Shown in pieces: positions 12,402 through 23,967 of a stretch of DNA of 64,000 bases. The DNA is taken from NCBI GenBank assembly GCA_947652605.1, contig CANTFG010000270.1, positions 124,001 through 188,000 of the forward strand. Direction: 5' to 3'. The translations under genes were made by a program, and so were the position numbers. The notes under the pieces are model-generated. The model was not told where the DNA came from. It did no database searches and saw only the letters and a program-made list of their open reading frames with translations. The stretch comes from Elmis aenea. Its lineage: Eukaryota > Arthropoda > Insecta > Coleoptera > Elmidae. Position 1 is the first letter of the stretch. Each line of letters opens with the position of its first letter.

Positions 12402-13796
12402 TATACATGTAATCAATTAAATTTAAGTATTCGTATCATGCAAGGGCAAGTTTGAGGTTCAACATGGGAATATCAGTTATCTTAAGGGTTGTGAAGTTAG
12501 TTATATTGAAGCAACGTTGTAAAATTTATTGCTAGAACCAACCAAATTCAAAAGTTGTTCATAAAAAACTTAAAAATCGTTTTAATACTTTGCATTAGTT
12601 TTTAATATTTAAAGATAGTGAAAAACTATAAACATTGCTCCCAATGTAATCGACCTCGTTGCTCTTAAGATGAGTGAGATTCCCATGGATAGCCTTAAAT
12701 TATTTGTACACCCTGTACGTAACCGTCGGGTAAGAATTTTAAAATCAAACATTATGGTTGTGTCTGTAATTATAATATTACACGTTTATTTTATTAAATA
12801 CGTATTCATAAACATGTGCCATACATTTTTGCATTTGACAATAAATAGTATTCGAAATGTTAATACGCATTTTTAAATGTTTAGTTTTGTACGCAGCGCT
12901 TAAAAGTCTTAAAAGGCGCAAGGCTTCAATTTATTCTTGTTTATGAAGTGCATTTGTTTTTTAAATTATGTGATTTTAATTGTTGAAATATAAATGAAGA
13001 CCATGTACTCTTTAATTTTTGTTCGTTATTAAATTAAAAGTGTTTAAAAAATTGTTTGTTTTTATATTAGCGAATTTTTTCCCATACAACTTTTTAGGAG
13101 AAAAGTCGGTGATCCTTATTGAAACTAATCGAATCTAGAGACATAGTGGCACTCTAGGGCAACTTAAGTATGGAGCCATTTTTCCCCAGTATTTGGAAAA
13201 ATTACCAACCACAATCTACCAGTTAACCAGTTTTTATCTTTAAAGATATTTGATAATACACGAATTTATAGACTGTTAGTCAATACCACAGCCGTATTAT
13301 GGCATAAACAAAACAAAACACAGCTAGGGCCCGCGTTTTTCAAGAGCCCAGTGAAGATCTACTAACCATAATACAAAAATTGTATACAACGCAAAAGTGC
13401 AATAGTTATGTTATCTATTTGCGTAGTACTACTAGTACTGGCTATCCAAAACCAGATTTTCAAAATATTTCATCCCAATTTGGACAACATATTAAGTATT
13501 TTTGAGCATACAGTTGAATTTAAAAAATGCTACAAGCATAATAGTGATGCTAATGAATTAGACGACAAATTATTACAATTTTTGTAACTGTAAAATAGAA
13601 AATTCACCCTTAAATAAGTTCCATTTTATAAAGAAAACTAAATTTGTATCCATTTTCATCATCTACTGCCCCTTTGCTGGACCTTTGATGGAAACTTAAA
13701 TATATTTATGAAAATCTGTTTTTCCAGTGTTTCCAATGAATTAAAAGCGTTTTTTAAATAAATATTATTTAAAAAGAAATATAAAAGATTTTTTAT
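12402..13796. other. Intergenic DNA, one foldback tip, no clear gene
   Basis: At 12700-12715 the sequence ends in CACCCTG followed by TA, so 12420-12715 is probably a single-ended remnant of a CAGGGTG element. The remainder is AT-rich without convincing coding potential. A 59-codon frame at 13408-13587 starts MLSICVVLLVLAIQNQIF, which would suit a signal peptide, but nothing else supports it. Confidence 0.5.
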
Positions 13797-14480
13797 TATT
13801 TTGTAAATAACGTAACTTATAAAAATGTCCCTAAGCTCATTGATACCTCTCGGCCAATTCCGAGATATTTTCTTGGACAAATCAATGCTGATTGATGCTT
13901 ATGGGATTTTAAATTTTGGTATTAGGAGCACATAAATGAGAAGAGGTTCGTCGCTTCGATTTCTTAGTTAAATTAGCATGTAAACAACTCTCAGCTGATT
14001 GCGAGATATTGTCAGTGCTTTGCTTATTTTGAATTTTGGTATTAGGAGCACATAAATGAGAAGAGGTTCATCGCTTCGATTTTCAGGTTAAATTAGGATG
14101 TAAACAAAACTCATCTGATTCCGAGATATTCTCAATCTTTGCTTATGGAATTTTGAATTTTGGTATTAGGATCACATAAATGAGAAGAGGTTCGTCGCTT
14201 CGATTTTCTGGTTAAATTAGCATGTAAACAACACCCAGCTGATTACAATTAATTGCAAATGGCGTATAATTTCATACGCGTTATTATCGACTTAAATAAT
14301 GATTGTTAGCTCTTAAAACATTCTAATTGCAATTTTAAAATGTTAACGAAAGATGGTAAAAGTGTAAAGGCTATAGTCTTTGTACTATTTTCAAGAAAAA
14401 TCGCCAATTTTCGAAAACCGAGCAAGTGGCTTAAAACTTCACTAACACGGTATTTGTGGCCTAAGATTTAGGCCCCAAAT
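13797..14480 (+). repeat. Uncharacterised repeat module, copy 1, with internal tandem repeats
   Basis: Three to four tandem units of about 120 bp carry 'attttggtattaggagcac' followed by 'ataaatgagaagaggttc'. They are followed by a 'cagctgatt...gcaaatggcg' segment and then by about 150 bp that resembles the satellite monomer ('aaagtgtaaaggctatag', 'tcaagaaaaatcg'). Related copies lie at 15105-15600 (same strand) and 33078-33605 (opposite strand). No protein is recognisable. Confidence 0.7.
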
Positions 14481-14509
14481 AATGAATATCAGCCGTCAAC
14501 TGAAGGATT

Positions 14510-15130
14510 GTGAATCCATACAATATTAGCCAAAAGTGGTCTCCCAAAATTTGTAAGTATACTTTTGAATTTTTCTAAAGATTGTAAATACAAAAATTCT
14601 GTTTGTAATTTAAATGTGTTTCCTTTTTAGTTTCTTTTGTTTGAAATACCACAAAGTTTGGATCACCAAAACTGTGAAGCATATAGTAAAAGAAAGGAAT
14701 AATCCACACATTGGCCAAAACTTGTATACAAAAATTTGTGAGTGTATTTATCAAACTTCCTATGGAACAAATATGCATTGTAAGTAGAAAAGTTCTGTTT
14801 TTCTTTTCCAGAATTTGCAGTTTAATTTGTTTCCATTATTTAATAATGCTTTCCTTTCCAGTTTCTTTTGTTTGGAGCACTACAAACTTTGGAGCATGAA
14901 AACTGTAAAGTATGAAGTTAAAAAAAAGGGAGGAATCCACACATTATTAGCCAAAACTTGTATCCCAAAATTGGTGAGTATATGTATGAAACTCTCCAAA
15001 GAACAAAACAAACCTGCCTTGTAAATAGCAATGTCTGCTTTTTTTTTCAGAATTTGCAGTTCAATTTGTTTCCAATAGTTAATAATTTTTTCCTTTTCAG
15101 TTTCTTTAGCAATAATGTGCTTATAAAGTT
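14510..15130 (+). repeat. Tandem repeat, unit about 235-240 bp
   Basis: Successive units share 'agtttcttttgttt', 'aatccacacatt...ccaaaacttgta' and 'gaatttgcagttyaatttg' segments. Roughly two and a half units are visible, with a diverged further copy at about 15640-15778. Short frames here are by-products of the repeat. The function is unknown. Confidence 0.65.
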
Positions 15131-15600
15131 AGGCCCTTTGTTTTGGTTCATAAAATGTTTAAAAATTTAAATTGTAAGGGAATTTGTACATAACATAAAT
15201 TATAAAATGTAGCATGCTCTCAGCTGATTCCTGTCAATGCTTTGCTTATGGGTTTTTGAATTTTGGTATTAGGAGCACATAAATGAGAAGAGGTTCATAG
15301 CTTCGATTTTCTAGTTAAATTAGCATGTAAACAACACTCAGCTGATTGCAGTTAATTGCAAATGGCGTATAATTTTACACGCGTTATTTTTGACCTACAT
15401 AATTATTATTAGCCCTCAAAACATTCTAATTGCAATTTTAACATGTTCACGAATCGTGCAAGGGCTACACCTTTTGTACTATTTCCAAGAAAAATCGCGA
15501 ATTTTTTAAACTAAAGCTAGTGGCTTAAAACTTTACAAACACATAATTTATAGCCTAAAATTTAGGCCCCAAATAATAAACAGCAGCCCTCATTTTTAAA
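15105..15600 (+). repeat. Uncharacterised repeat module, copy 2
   Basis: This copy contains 'ttagcaataatgtgcttataa', 'ccctttgttttggttc', 'ttgtacataacataa', one 'tattaggagcacataaatg' unit and the satellite-like tail. Its whole length matches the reverse complement of 33078-33605, so these two define the module better than copy 1. Confidence 0.7.
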
Positions 15601-17289
15601 AAAGATGTAAAATTAGTTTTGTTTCCAGTAATTAATTAATTTTTTCTTTTTAGTTTTCTTTATTTGGAGGAAGATAACTTCAAAGCAGCAAAATGGTGAA
15701 ACCTAAAATAAAAAAGTAAAAAGGAGGAATTCACACAATATTAACCGAAAGGGGTCCCTTAGAATTCGCAGTGAAATTTATATTCAGAACTTATTTTTAA
15801 CACAGATGAGTTATAAAACTTGGACAGTAACAAATTCAACAGCAAATCCAAACTTGTCATCAGTTCGATATTCCTGATGTAAAGACATCTTTATAATCAG
15901 TAGTGGAATTCAAATTTATTTAATAATCCGTTTACACTTGTCCCTCCCCAGGCAAAATTAGGAATGAAACATACGCTTTTAATATACCTACTTACAAATT
16001 ACAATTAATTATTATATTTTCTACTTGTTCTTTGATTGTCATGATATTCTTTTAACCATTTGGCCGATTTCAACATTTTTGGTAACCAATGGGGGCTAGC
16101 TGTTTATACGATTATTGTTTTAAACAAAGAAAATTTGTGCTTGTAAATAAATTTATATTGAATGCCTAGGTATTAGGTGTTAATAATTTTTAACACTTCC
16201 AACAGTGTTCAGGTTAAATCGTTAAATGGTAACATTAATATTTAAATATTGCTGCTGTTTTACATTAATCAGTGTAAATTTGTATTTAAGAGCATGATTA
16301 ATTTTATTGTGTTTTAAGTGTTATCACTGATCAATGTAAAAATTCTTCAGACAATATTATAAATGTAATTGTTAAAGTTTTTATCAAACTGGAAGTGCTG
16401 ATAAAGTGTTAGTTATTAAAACAGTTAATAGTGAATTTTGTGTATAATATTTAATCATGTCATAATTATGAATGAGCTTTCAGTTGTAATGTTGCTTAAA
16501 AATTGTTACTTCATTACCTATGCTAACGCTTATTAATATTATAATGAAATTGTTGTATTAAAAATGGAATATTCTTGTTTGTGATTAAATTTGCATTGAA
16601 TAGCTAGTTATAAGTGTTAACAGTTTTTAAAAATTCCATATTTAATCATGTTATAATTATGAATGAGTTTTCAGTTGTAATGTTGCTTAAAAATTGTTAC
16701 TTCATTACCTATGTTAACGCTTATTAATATTATAATGAAATTGTTGTATTAAAAATGGAATATTCATGTTTGTGACTAAATTTGCATTGAATGGCTAGTT
16801 ATAAGTGTTTTACAGTTTTTAAACATCCAACAGCGCTTTGAGGTATGTTAAAAATGACAATTTGTGTTTAAATCATTCTAACAAGTAATAAATGTTATCC
16901 CTGACCAGTGTGAAAGGTCTCCAGACAATATTTTAATTGTAGTAATGGAAATATTAAAGTGATTACTAAAACTGTCAGATATAAAGTTTGAGTGTAATAT
17001 TTATTTAATTGTATCATAATTATAAGCAAGTTTTCATATGTAGTGTCGCTCAAAAGTTGTAATTTAATTACGTGTATAATAACATTTACTGGGATATTAA
17101 AAACATTGCCAAATAATGTGTTTTTATTTTAACGTACACAAACACCTAAAGAAATAGGCAACCCTCAATTCATAAATGTACAAATGCAGGTCCAAAATTT
17201 ATCCAAATTACAGGAAACTGCATTACCACCATAGATTTGTATTAGGCTTTAACCTCCTTCACTTTCTGTGATCCTGATACTCCTGATAC

Positions 17290-17620
17290 AAAATCGCAAT
17301 CGAAAACTTAACAAATGATTCAAAATCAAACGTAAGGACCAGAATCGCATAAATGGTGACGTCACTAGTGTTTACAAAATTTTAATTATAACCCCAGCAA
17401 TGGTTTCGTGTCAATAAATTTGAATTTGGAGTATCAGGATCACAGAAGTTAAAGGAGGCACAAGCTAATCAGACTTAAGGACCAGAATCGCATAAATTGA
17501 TGTGACGTCACTAGTGTTTACAAAATCTTTATTTTATATAGCCCCAGCAACGGTTTCATTTCAATAAATTTGAATTTAGAGTATCAGGATCACAGCAGTT
17601 AAAGGAGGTACAAGCTCTAC
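17290..17620 (+). repeat. Short tandem units in the left arm of the giant palindrome
   Basis: Two units of about 125 bp carry 'gaccagaatcgcataaa', 'gacgtcactagtgtttac', 'agccccagcaacggttt' and 'gtatcaggatcacag'. The right arm has only a partial counterpart (18400-18490), so the two arms differ most here. Confidence 0.65.
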
Positions 17621-17621
17621 T

Positions 17622-18375
17622 GTAGTGTATTATTTAAATATACTGCAGTACATTATTTAAATAACCTACTTAAATAATACACTATAGTAGATTATTTAAA
17701 TAATGTACTGCATTAGATTATTTAAATAATGCACTATAGTAGATTATTTAAATAACCTACTGCAGTTTGCAGTATTATTTAAATAATCTACTATGCAGTA
17801 TTATTTAAATAATTACAATGCAGTAGGTTATTTAAATAATACTACATTAGATTATTTAAATAATACTGCATTAGATTATTTAACTAATACTGCATTAGAT
17901 TATTTAACTAATACACTATAGTAGATTATTTATATAATACACTATAGTAGATTATTTAAATAATACACTATAGTAGTTTATTTAAATAATCTACTATAGT
18001 GTATTATATAAATAATCTGCTATAGTGTATTATTTAAATAATCTAATGCAGTATTAGTATTAGTTAAATAATCTAATGTAGTAATATTTAAATAATCCAA
18101 TGTAGTATTATTTAAATAACCTACTTACTGCATTGTAATTATTTAAATAATACTGCATTAGATTATTTAAATAATACACTATAGTAGATTATTTATATAA
18201 TACACTATAGTAGATTATTTAAATAATACTGCAGTAGGTTATTTAAATAATACTGCTGTAGGTTATTTAAATAATCTACTATAGTGCATTATTTAAATAA
18301 TCTAATGCAGTATTATTTAAATAATCTGCTATAGTGTATTATTTAAATAATGTACTGCAGTATATTTAAAGGATA
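17622..18375. repeat. Array of short palindromes (ATTATTTAAATAAT units)
   Basis: About thirty units of roughly 23-28 bp alternate ATTATTTAAATAAT with linkers such as CACTATAGTAG or TACTGCATTAG. Each unit is itself palindromic. The array is the centre of the giant palindrome, so the region could extrude cruciforms at many scales. It is almost pure A/T apart from the linkers. Confidence 0.85.
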
Positions 18376-19951
18376 CACTTACAGTAGATAAATTACATAA
18401 TGCTAGCCCGGCAATGGTTTAATTGCAATATATTTGATAGTTTTAAAACGCGATTTTCAATTTTTGTATCAGGATCACAGAAAGTGAAGGAGGTTACAGC
18501 CTAATACAAATCTATGGTGGTAATGCAGTTTCCTGTAATTTGGATAAATTTTGGACATGCAACTGTGCATGGCATTTATGAATTGAGGGTTGCCTATTTC
18601 TTTAGGTGTTTGTGTACGTCAAAACAAAAACACATTATTTTGCAATGTTTTTAATATCCCAATAAATGTTATTATATACATAATTAAATTACAACTTTTG
18701 AGCAACACTACACAAGAAAACTTGCTTATAATTATAATACAATTAAATATTACACTCAAACTTTATTGCCAAGTGTTTTAGTAATCACTTTAATATTTCC
18801 ATTACTATAATAAAAATATTGTCAGGAGACACACTGGTCAGGGATAACATTTATTACTTGTAGGAATGTTTTAAACACAAGCTATCATTTTTAACATACC
18901 TCAAAGCACTGTTGGAATTTTTAAAAACTGTAAACACTTATAACTAGCCATTCAATGCAAATTTAGTCGCAAACATGAATATTCCATTTTTAATACAACA
19001 ATTTCATTATAATATTAATAAGCGTTAACATAGGTAATGAAGTAAGAATTTTTAAGCAACATTACAACTGAAAACTCATTCATAATTATGACATGATTAA
19101 ATATGGAATTTTTAAAAACTGTTAACACTTATAACTAGCTATTCAATGCAAATTTAATCACAAACATGAATATTCCATTTTTAATACAACAATTTCATTA
19201 TAATATTAATAAGCGTTAGCATAGGTAATGAAGTAACAATTTTTAAGCAACATTACAACTGAAAGCTCATTCATAATTATGACATGATTAAATATTATAC
19301 ACAAAATTCACTATTAACTGTTTTAATAACTAACACTTTATCAGCACTTCCAGTGTGATAAAAACTTTTAACAATTACATTTATAACATTGTCTGAAGAA
19401 CTTTTACATTGATCAGTGATAACACTTAAAACACAATAAAATTAATCATGCTCTTAAATACAAATTTACACTGATTAATGTAAAACATTAGCAGCAATAT
19501 TTAAATATTAATGTTATCATTCAACCTGAACGCTGTTGGAAGTGTTAAAAATTATTAACACCTAATACCTAGGCATTCAATATAAATTTATTTACAAGGA
19601 CGAATTTTCTTCGTTTAAAACAATAATCGTATAAACAGCTAACCAAAAATGTTGAAATCGGCCAAATGGTTAAAAGAATATCATGACAATCAAAGAACAA
19701 GTAGAAAATATAGTAATTAATTGTAATTTGTAAGTAGGTATATTAAAAGCGTAAGTTTCATTCCTAATTTTGCCTGGGGAGGGACAAGTGTAAACGGATT
19801 ATTAAATAAATTTGAATTCCACTACTGATTATAAAGATGTCTAAAATTTACATCAGGAATATCGAACTGATGACAAGTTTGGATTTGCTGTTGAATTTGT
19901 TACTGTCCAAGTTTTATAACTCATCTGTGTTAAAAATACGCTCTGAATATA

Positions 19952-20640
19952 TGGCCTATAAACTTTGGAGCCTGTTATCGTATCTCTAATAACTCATGCC
20001 CGGTTTACAATGTTTAATTAAAGTAAAATGTACACAAATCTAAAATTTCTGAAGGACAACAAATTCTTATACACAATTTACAATCAAGTTAATAAGTCTA
20101 TTAATTTCCAACTGTAATGTAACTTTTACAAGACCAGTATTGTATTTCATCTAATCTAAGCCACCTTCAATTTTAAATTCAAATCATGAAAAGTGAAAAG
20201 CAAGTGTATCTTGCAATCGATAGAATACAATCCAAATTGTAACTAAATATTAAATAGGAGAATGTTTTGTACTTAATATGACATAATTTATAACAAACCG
20301 TGCCTTAAAAAAATTGGCTATAAACAAGAAAATGGATAGTCGATGTTGTGGGCTTCTATGGCTGAGGTTCTGTGGACTGACTTGATTTCCAGATTGAAAC
20401 AGTGTCAAAGATTCCTTAGCAGACACTTTGTTTTTTTTCATCTTTGACATCTTCAATGTTGGTTCTCTTAGGGCAATTGGCCGATCGTAATCTGGAACTG
20501 GAAAAAAAATCAAACTAAAAACTCAGCATAAAATAATGTTAACAACGTGTTACGATACGATGTTTTGTTGCATGTCTATACCCACCTTAACATTTTAATA
20601 AACGCAATTAGAAGCACATATCGGACAGTTTAAGCTTCAG
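19952..20640. other. AT-rich spacer holding a possible terminal exon
   Basis: No transposon or gene family is recognised. On the minus strand 20497 downward is preceded by a good acceptor (poly-pyrimidine then CAG) and is open for about 80 codons to 20250; see the candidate transcript entry. Confidence 0.35.
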
Positions 20641-22662
20641 TACAAATTGCAGGACAAAGATCAAATGAATTCAGAATGAATAAAAAAATTAAACAAGGAG
20701 ACAGCCTAAACCCATTATTATTTATTATTTTTACGGATAAGATAGGTAAACGAATTAAAGAAAAACATAAACACTGAACACTGGAATTGGATACAGAAAT
20801 CTAGAACTAATTAAATTGAATAGCCTATTAGATGCAGAGAACTAATATACTAATAGCAAATACTAAAAACAAAATGCAAAAGTTAGTGAACGTATGGTCT
20901 GAAGAAATCGAGGACATAAAAATGGAATGGAAACGAAAAACAAAAAGACAATCAGAACAACAACAAAATAAAAATGTAAAAACAATATTACTGGAAAGAG
21001 TAACAACATACAAATATTTGGAAAGCATAATAACAGAGGATGGCAAAATAGATGCCGAATTAACAAATCAACAAAAATATATTACTCGTTAAACAAAACA
21101 ACACCAGACAAAAAATAAAAATACCTAATATGGCAACATAACCAACAATAACCTACGCATCTGAAAACTTGACACTAAGGAAAAAAGACGAGGCTAAAAT
21201 TACCACCATCGAAATAAAACACTGTAGAAAAATTGCGGAGAAAACTAAATGCGGCAGAATAAAAAACGAAAACATTAGAGAAATAGCAGAACAAGAACCA
21301 ATAATAAAAAATTTAAAAAACTAAACTGGTATGGCCAAAGAGTAAGAATGAAACCTGACAGAATCGCGAGAAAAATAATGGAAATTGGAAAACCAGCCAC
21401 AAAACAAAGAGGGAGACCAAGAAGAAAATGGATACATAATATAAGGGAAATAGGGTTAGAAAAAGGAAAAACAGTACAAGAAATAAAAACACTAGCAAAA
21501 GATAGAAGGGCATGGCGGAAATGGACTCACAACACGAAACCACCCTCCGACGCCTGAAAAGGCAAAAGAAGACAAAGAAATAAATTATATCATAACATTC
21601 TTGGACTCTTCCACTCATTCTACGTGACTATTGTAAAAATTTACAAGGCAAAACTAACTGAGAAACACTGAATGACCCAAAAATGACATCTAAAACTTGT
21701 CAACGAAATAAAAATTCCTTAAATAAACATTTGTTTTATCCTACTATCACCTAAAACGGGCGATTTAAAGATTTTTAGAGATTTAAATAAATAGTCTACA
21801 GTTTGTAATCGAGTAAAAACGCAATCAGCTATACATCTACTTTAGAACTTGTAAAAAGACTTACTATTCACAAAGATGATTCGCACACGACCATTGCAGT
21901 GAAGTTCATGCATCGATGATGGAAAAAAAAGGGTGCTCTAACTTGCGGACAACTTCGACTTGTGACAGTCTGGAACTCCGTGGTATGCTTGTGTATTATC
22001 GTCATTGAACGGCTGATCTCTATAAAAATGTATTGTGGCATTAGGTACACTTCAACAAAATATAAAACATGCAATTTATTTACTTATTAAAATGTTTGGA
22101 ATATAAATATCACGCAACTTAAAAAAGGTGGTTTGGAATAACCACAATTTAATTCAAAAAACAAACACTATTTTAATTTATATAATTAATAATTTTGTAA
22201 TAATCCAATATTTACATTTACACATAAATAAAAACAACTAAACATGCTATTTAGCTAAAAGTGTGCATATCAAAACTGGATTCTATTTACAAATATATCA
22301 ATTACAAAACTATCACTTACTTTCAATCATTATCACTGGCAGAATGATAGATTTTTGCTGACTGATTTCGTTTATCACTCATTATCGCAACAAGAAGACT
22401 TGGTCGATGATGCTGACAACATCAGAAAGGTACACCTACAAACAGAACATTCGAATTTCAGTTTTAAAGGACATAATTGATCATGCAAGAAAAAGCTGTG
22501 AACACTAATGAACGATAACTATCTAACTTTCGATGAAGATATTGTATGCTAATGTAAAAACATATTATATACAAAGGTTCCCTACCTCAAGTATCATAAA
22601 GCTGAACTTGTTCCTTCACATGTACAACTCGATTCACAACCAAATATGCCACCATAATGAAC
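20250..22662 (-). ncRNA. Candidate small spliced transcript (lncRNA or 5'-UTR-rich small gene)
   Basis: Four minus-strand blocks have convincing splice sites: 22586-22662 (TTTCAG / GTAGGG), 22321-22435 (TTGTAG / GTAAGT), 21865-22019 (TTATAG / GTAAGT) and 20497 downward (pyrimidine tract, CAG). Joined, they contain no long frame. The middle exons hold stops in all frames, and only the last block is open, with an ATG giving 66 codons beginning MSKMKKNKVSAKESLTLF. I do not recognise this peptide. It could be a lncRNA, a small-ORF gene, or the decayed end of a gene. A non-LTR fragment lies in the last intron. Only splice signals support it. Confidence 0.25.
20640..21590 (+). pseudogene. Degenerate non-LTR reverse transcriptase, 3' portion
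   Basis: Reading frames scattered over three phases show ERVTTYKYLESIITEDGKID, IKHCRKIAEKTKCGRIKNE and QRGRPRRKWIHNIREIG, the order typical of the segment after the reverse transcriptase palm in RTE/R4-like insect elements. Many stops and frameshifts are present and the catalytic domain is missing, so it is a dead 5'-truncated copy. Confidence 0.75.
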
Positions 22663-23967
22663 CTGAAATATGTTAAATTCATCAATAATCCAAACTTTTA
22701 CTTTAACAATAATATAATATACAAGTAATTGTAATTACTTTCTACAGTCCTAAACTCCTTAAGCTTCTGAGTTTACGATAACTTAGTCCAACTAGTGGCC
22801 TGCGAGTTGTTATATTCATACCATCATTTTACAGCAAATAATATAACATATAATCATACACACACTTTAAAATGTAATACAGGAAAGTTATTAGTAATTT
22901 ACAAAGTGTTGCAATGTTTAATTTTGCATTTTGCAGTGCACAGACAGTCATTTAGCCACAAATCGTCGTACAGCCAATAATATTCAGCAACCATTTTTAC
23001 TTGATAATACATATTATACTAGACAATTACCTCAAGATTGTACTGAATACACGTTATTTTATCGACATTTCTCAAAATGCATACATTTACTTGCGTGAAA
23101 CTTGATTTAACCAACAAAATTACACTGGTGCACTTTAAACTAACAAAATGGTTCCGCACCCGTAGCTAAAGTGAACCAAAAGTAGTTCATAACGCTATGA
23201 GTACATTTGACCGACCGACTCGTGTGTCTATTGTATCTATAGATTGTGTCCCGGTAACCTAAGAAAGTGTTTAATTTGCAGCTACCGGGTGCGTAACTTT
23301 TTTTAAATTTTTTTAATGAGAATTTAAAAAATACAGTTGCGAATGCTGTCACATGTCTGAAAATTAACTAAAACTGAACCACTTATATAAATAATGTATT
23401 TAAGAAGTTTTAAAACCAATTTCATAAGTTTTTTAAAAAAATGTTTTTGCATCTTTTCGATCATTTTCACGATAGTCAAAATTTTTTTAATATTGATTTT
23501 AGACATTTATTACTGCGTCTTTCGAACTGATCATAAAGAAAGCAGATTTAATCATTCGAAAATAGATTTTTAAAACAAAATAAACTAAACGACCTACAAA
23601 AAACACTACTAACAGTCTAAAAACTTCCTATTTATCACATATTCCTATATTCAAGAAAAATACATTTAAAATGCCATACTTAGAATTAACAAACATACAA
23701 TTAGCACATACAGTTTGACTTGCATTTCTCTAACTACATTAAATAATTTAATTATGGTTTGTACAAAAGACACCACAGGCCATATTTATTATCGCTGCCA
23801 TTCACACCTAGACCTCTTAAATAATTATAAAAACGATTTTTCTTTTAGTATTTACGCTAGCCCTAACAACTTCCGTCCTAGCCATAGTACGCAACACTGG
23901 AAAATAATCCGAAGAAATAGAATGACAATATGAGAATGGGATGGATGGCATTCAGAAAGCTGTTGTA
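22663..23967. other. Spacer without recognised features
   Basis: AT-rich DNA; short frames here (for example 23140-23352 and 23715-23933) show no family signatures or splice context. No inverted or tandem repeat longer than a few tens of bases was noticed before the satellite begins at 23968. Confidence 0.4.

Larger units (their letters stand above)
15779..19951. mobile_element. Giant 4.2-kb foldback (palindrome) element
   Basis: The left arm (15779 to about 17300) and right arm (about 18390 to 19951) are reverse complements of each other with few differences. For example TATTCAGAAC near 15781 pairs with the region ending at 19951, and 'ggccgatttcaacatttttgg' at 16060 pairs with 19630-19660. 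Both arms carry the same internal tandem duplication of about 190 bp (16450-16830; mirrored at about 18930-19290). No reading frame of note exists. Long arms with internal tandem repeats recall FB/Galileo foldbacks of flies; that is analogy only. Clear target duplications were not found. Confidence 0.85.

Noticed and set aside
13408..13587. 59-codon frame with a signal-peptide-like start
   Set aside because: No upstream or downstream exon, no similarity and no promoter signal; kept only as a remark in the spacer entry.
21313..21618. 101-codon minus-strand frame
   Set aside because: It is the antisense shadow of the reverse transcriptase fragment on the plus strand.
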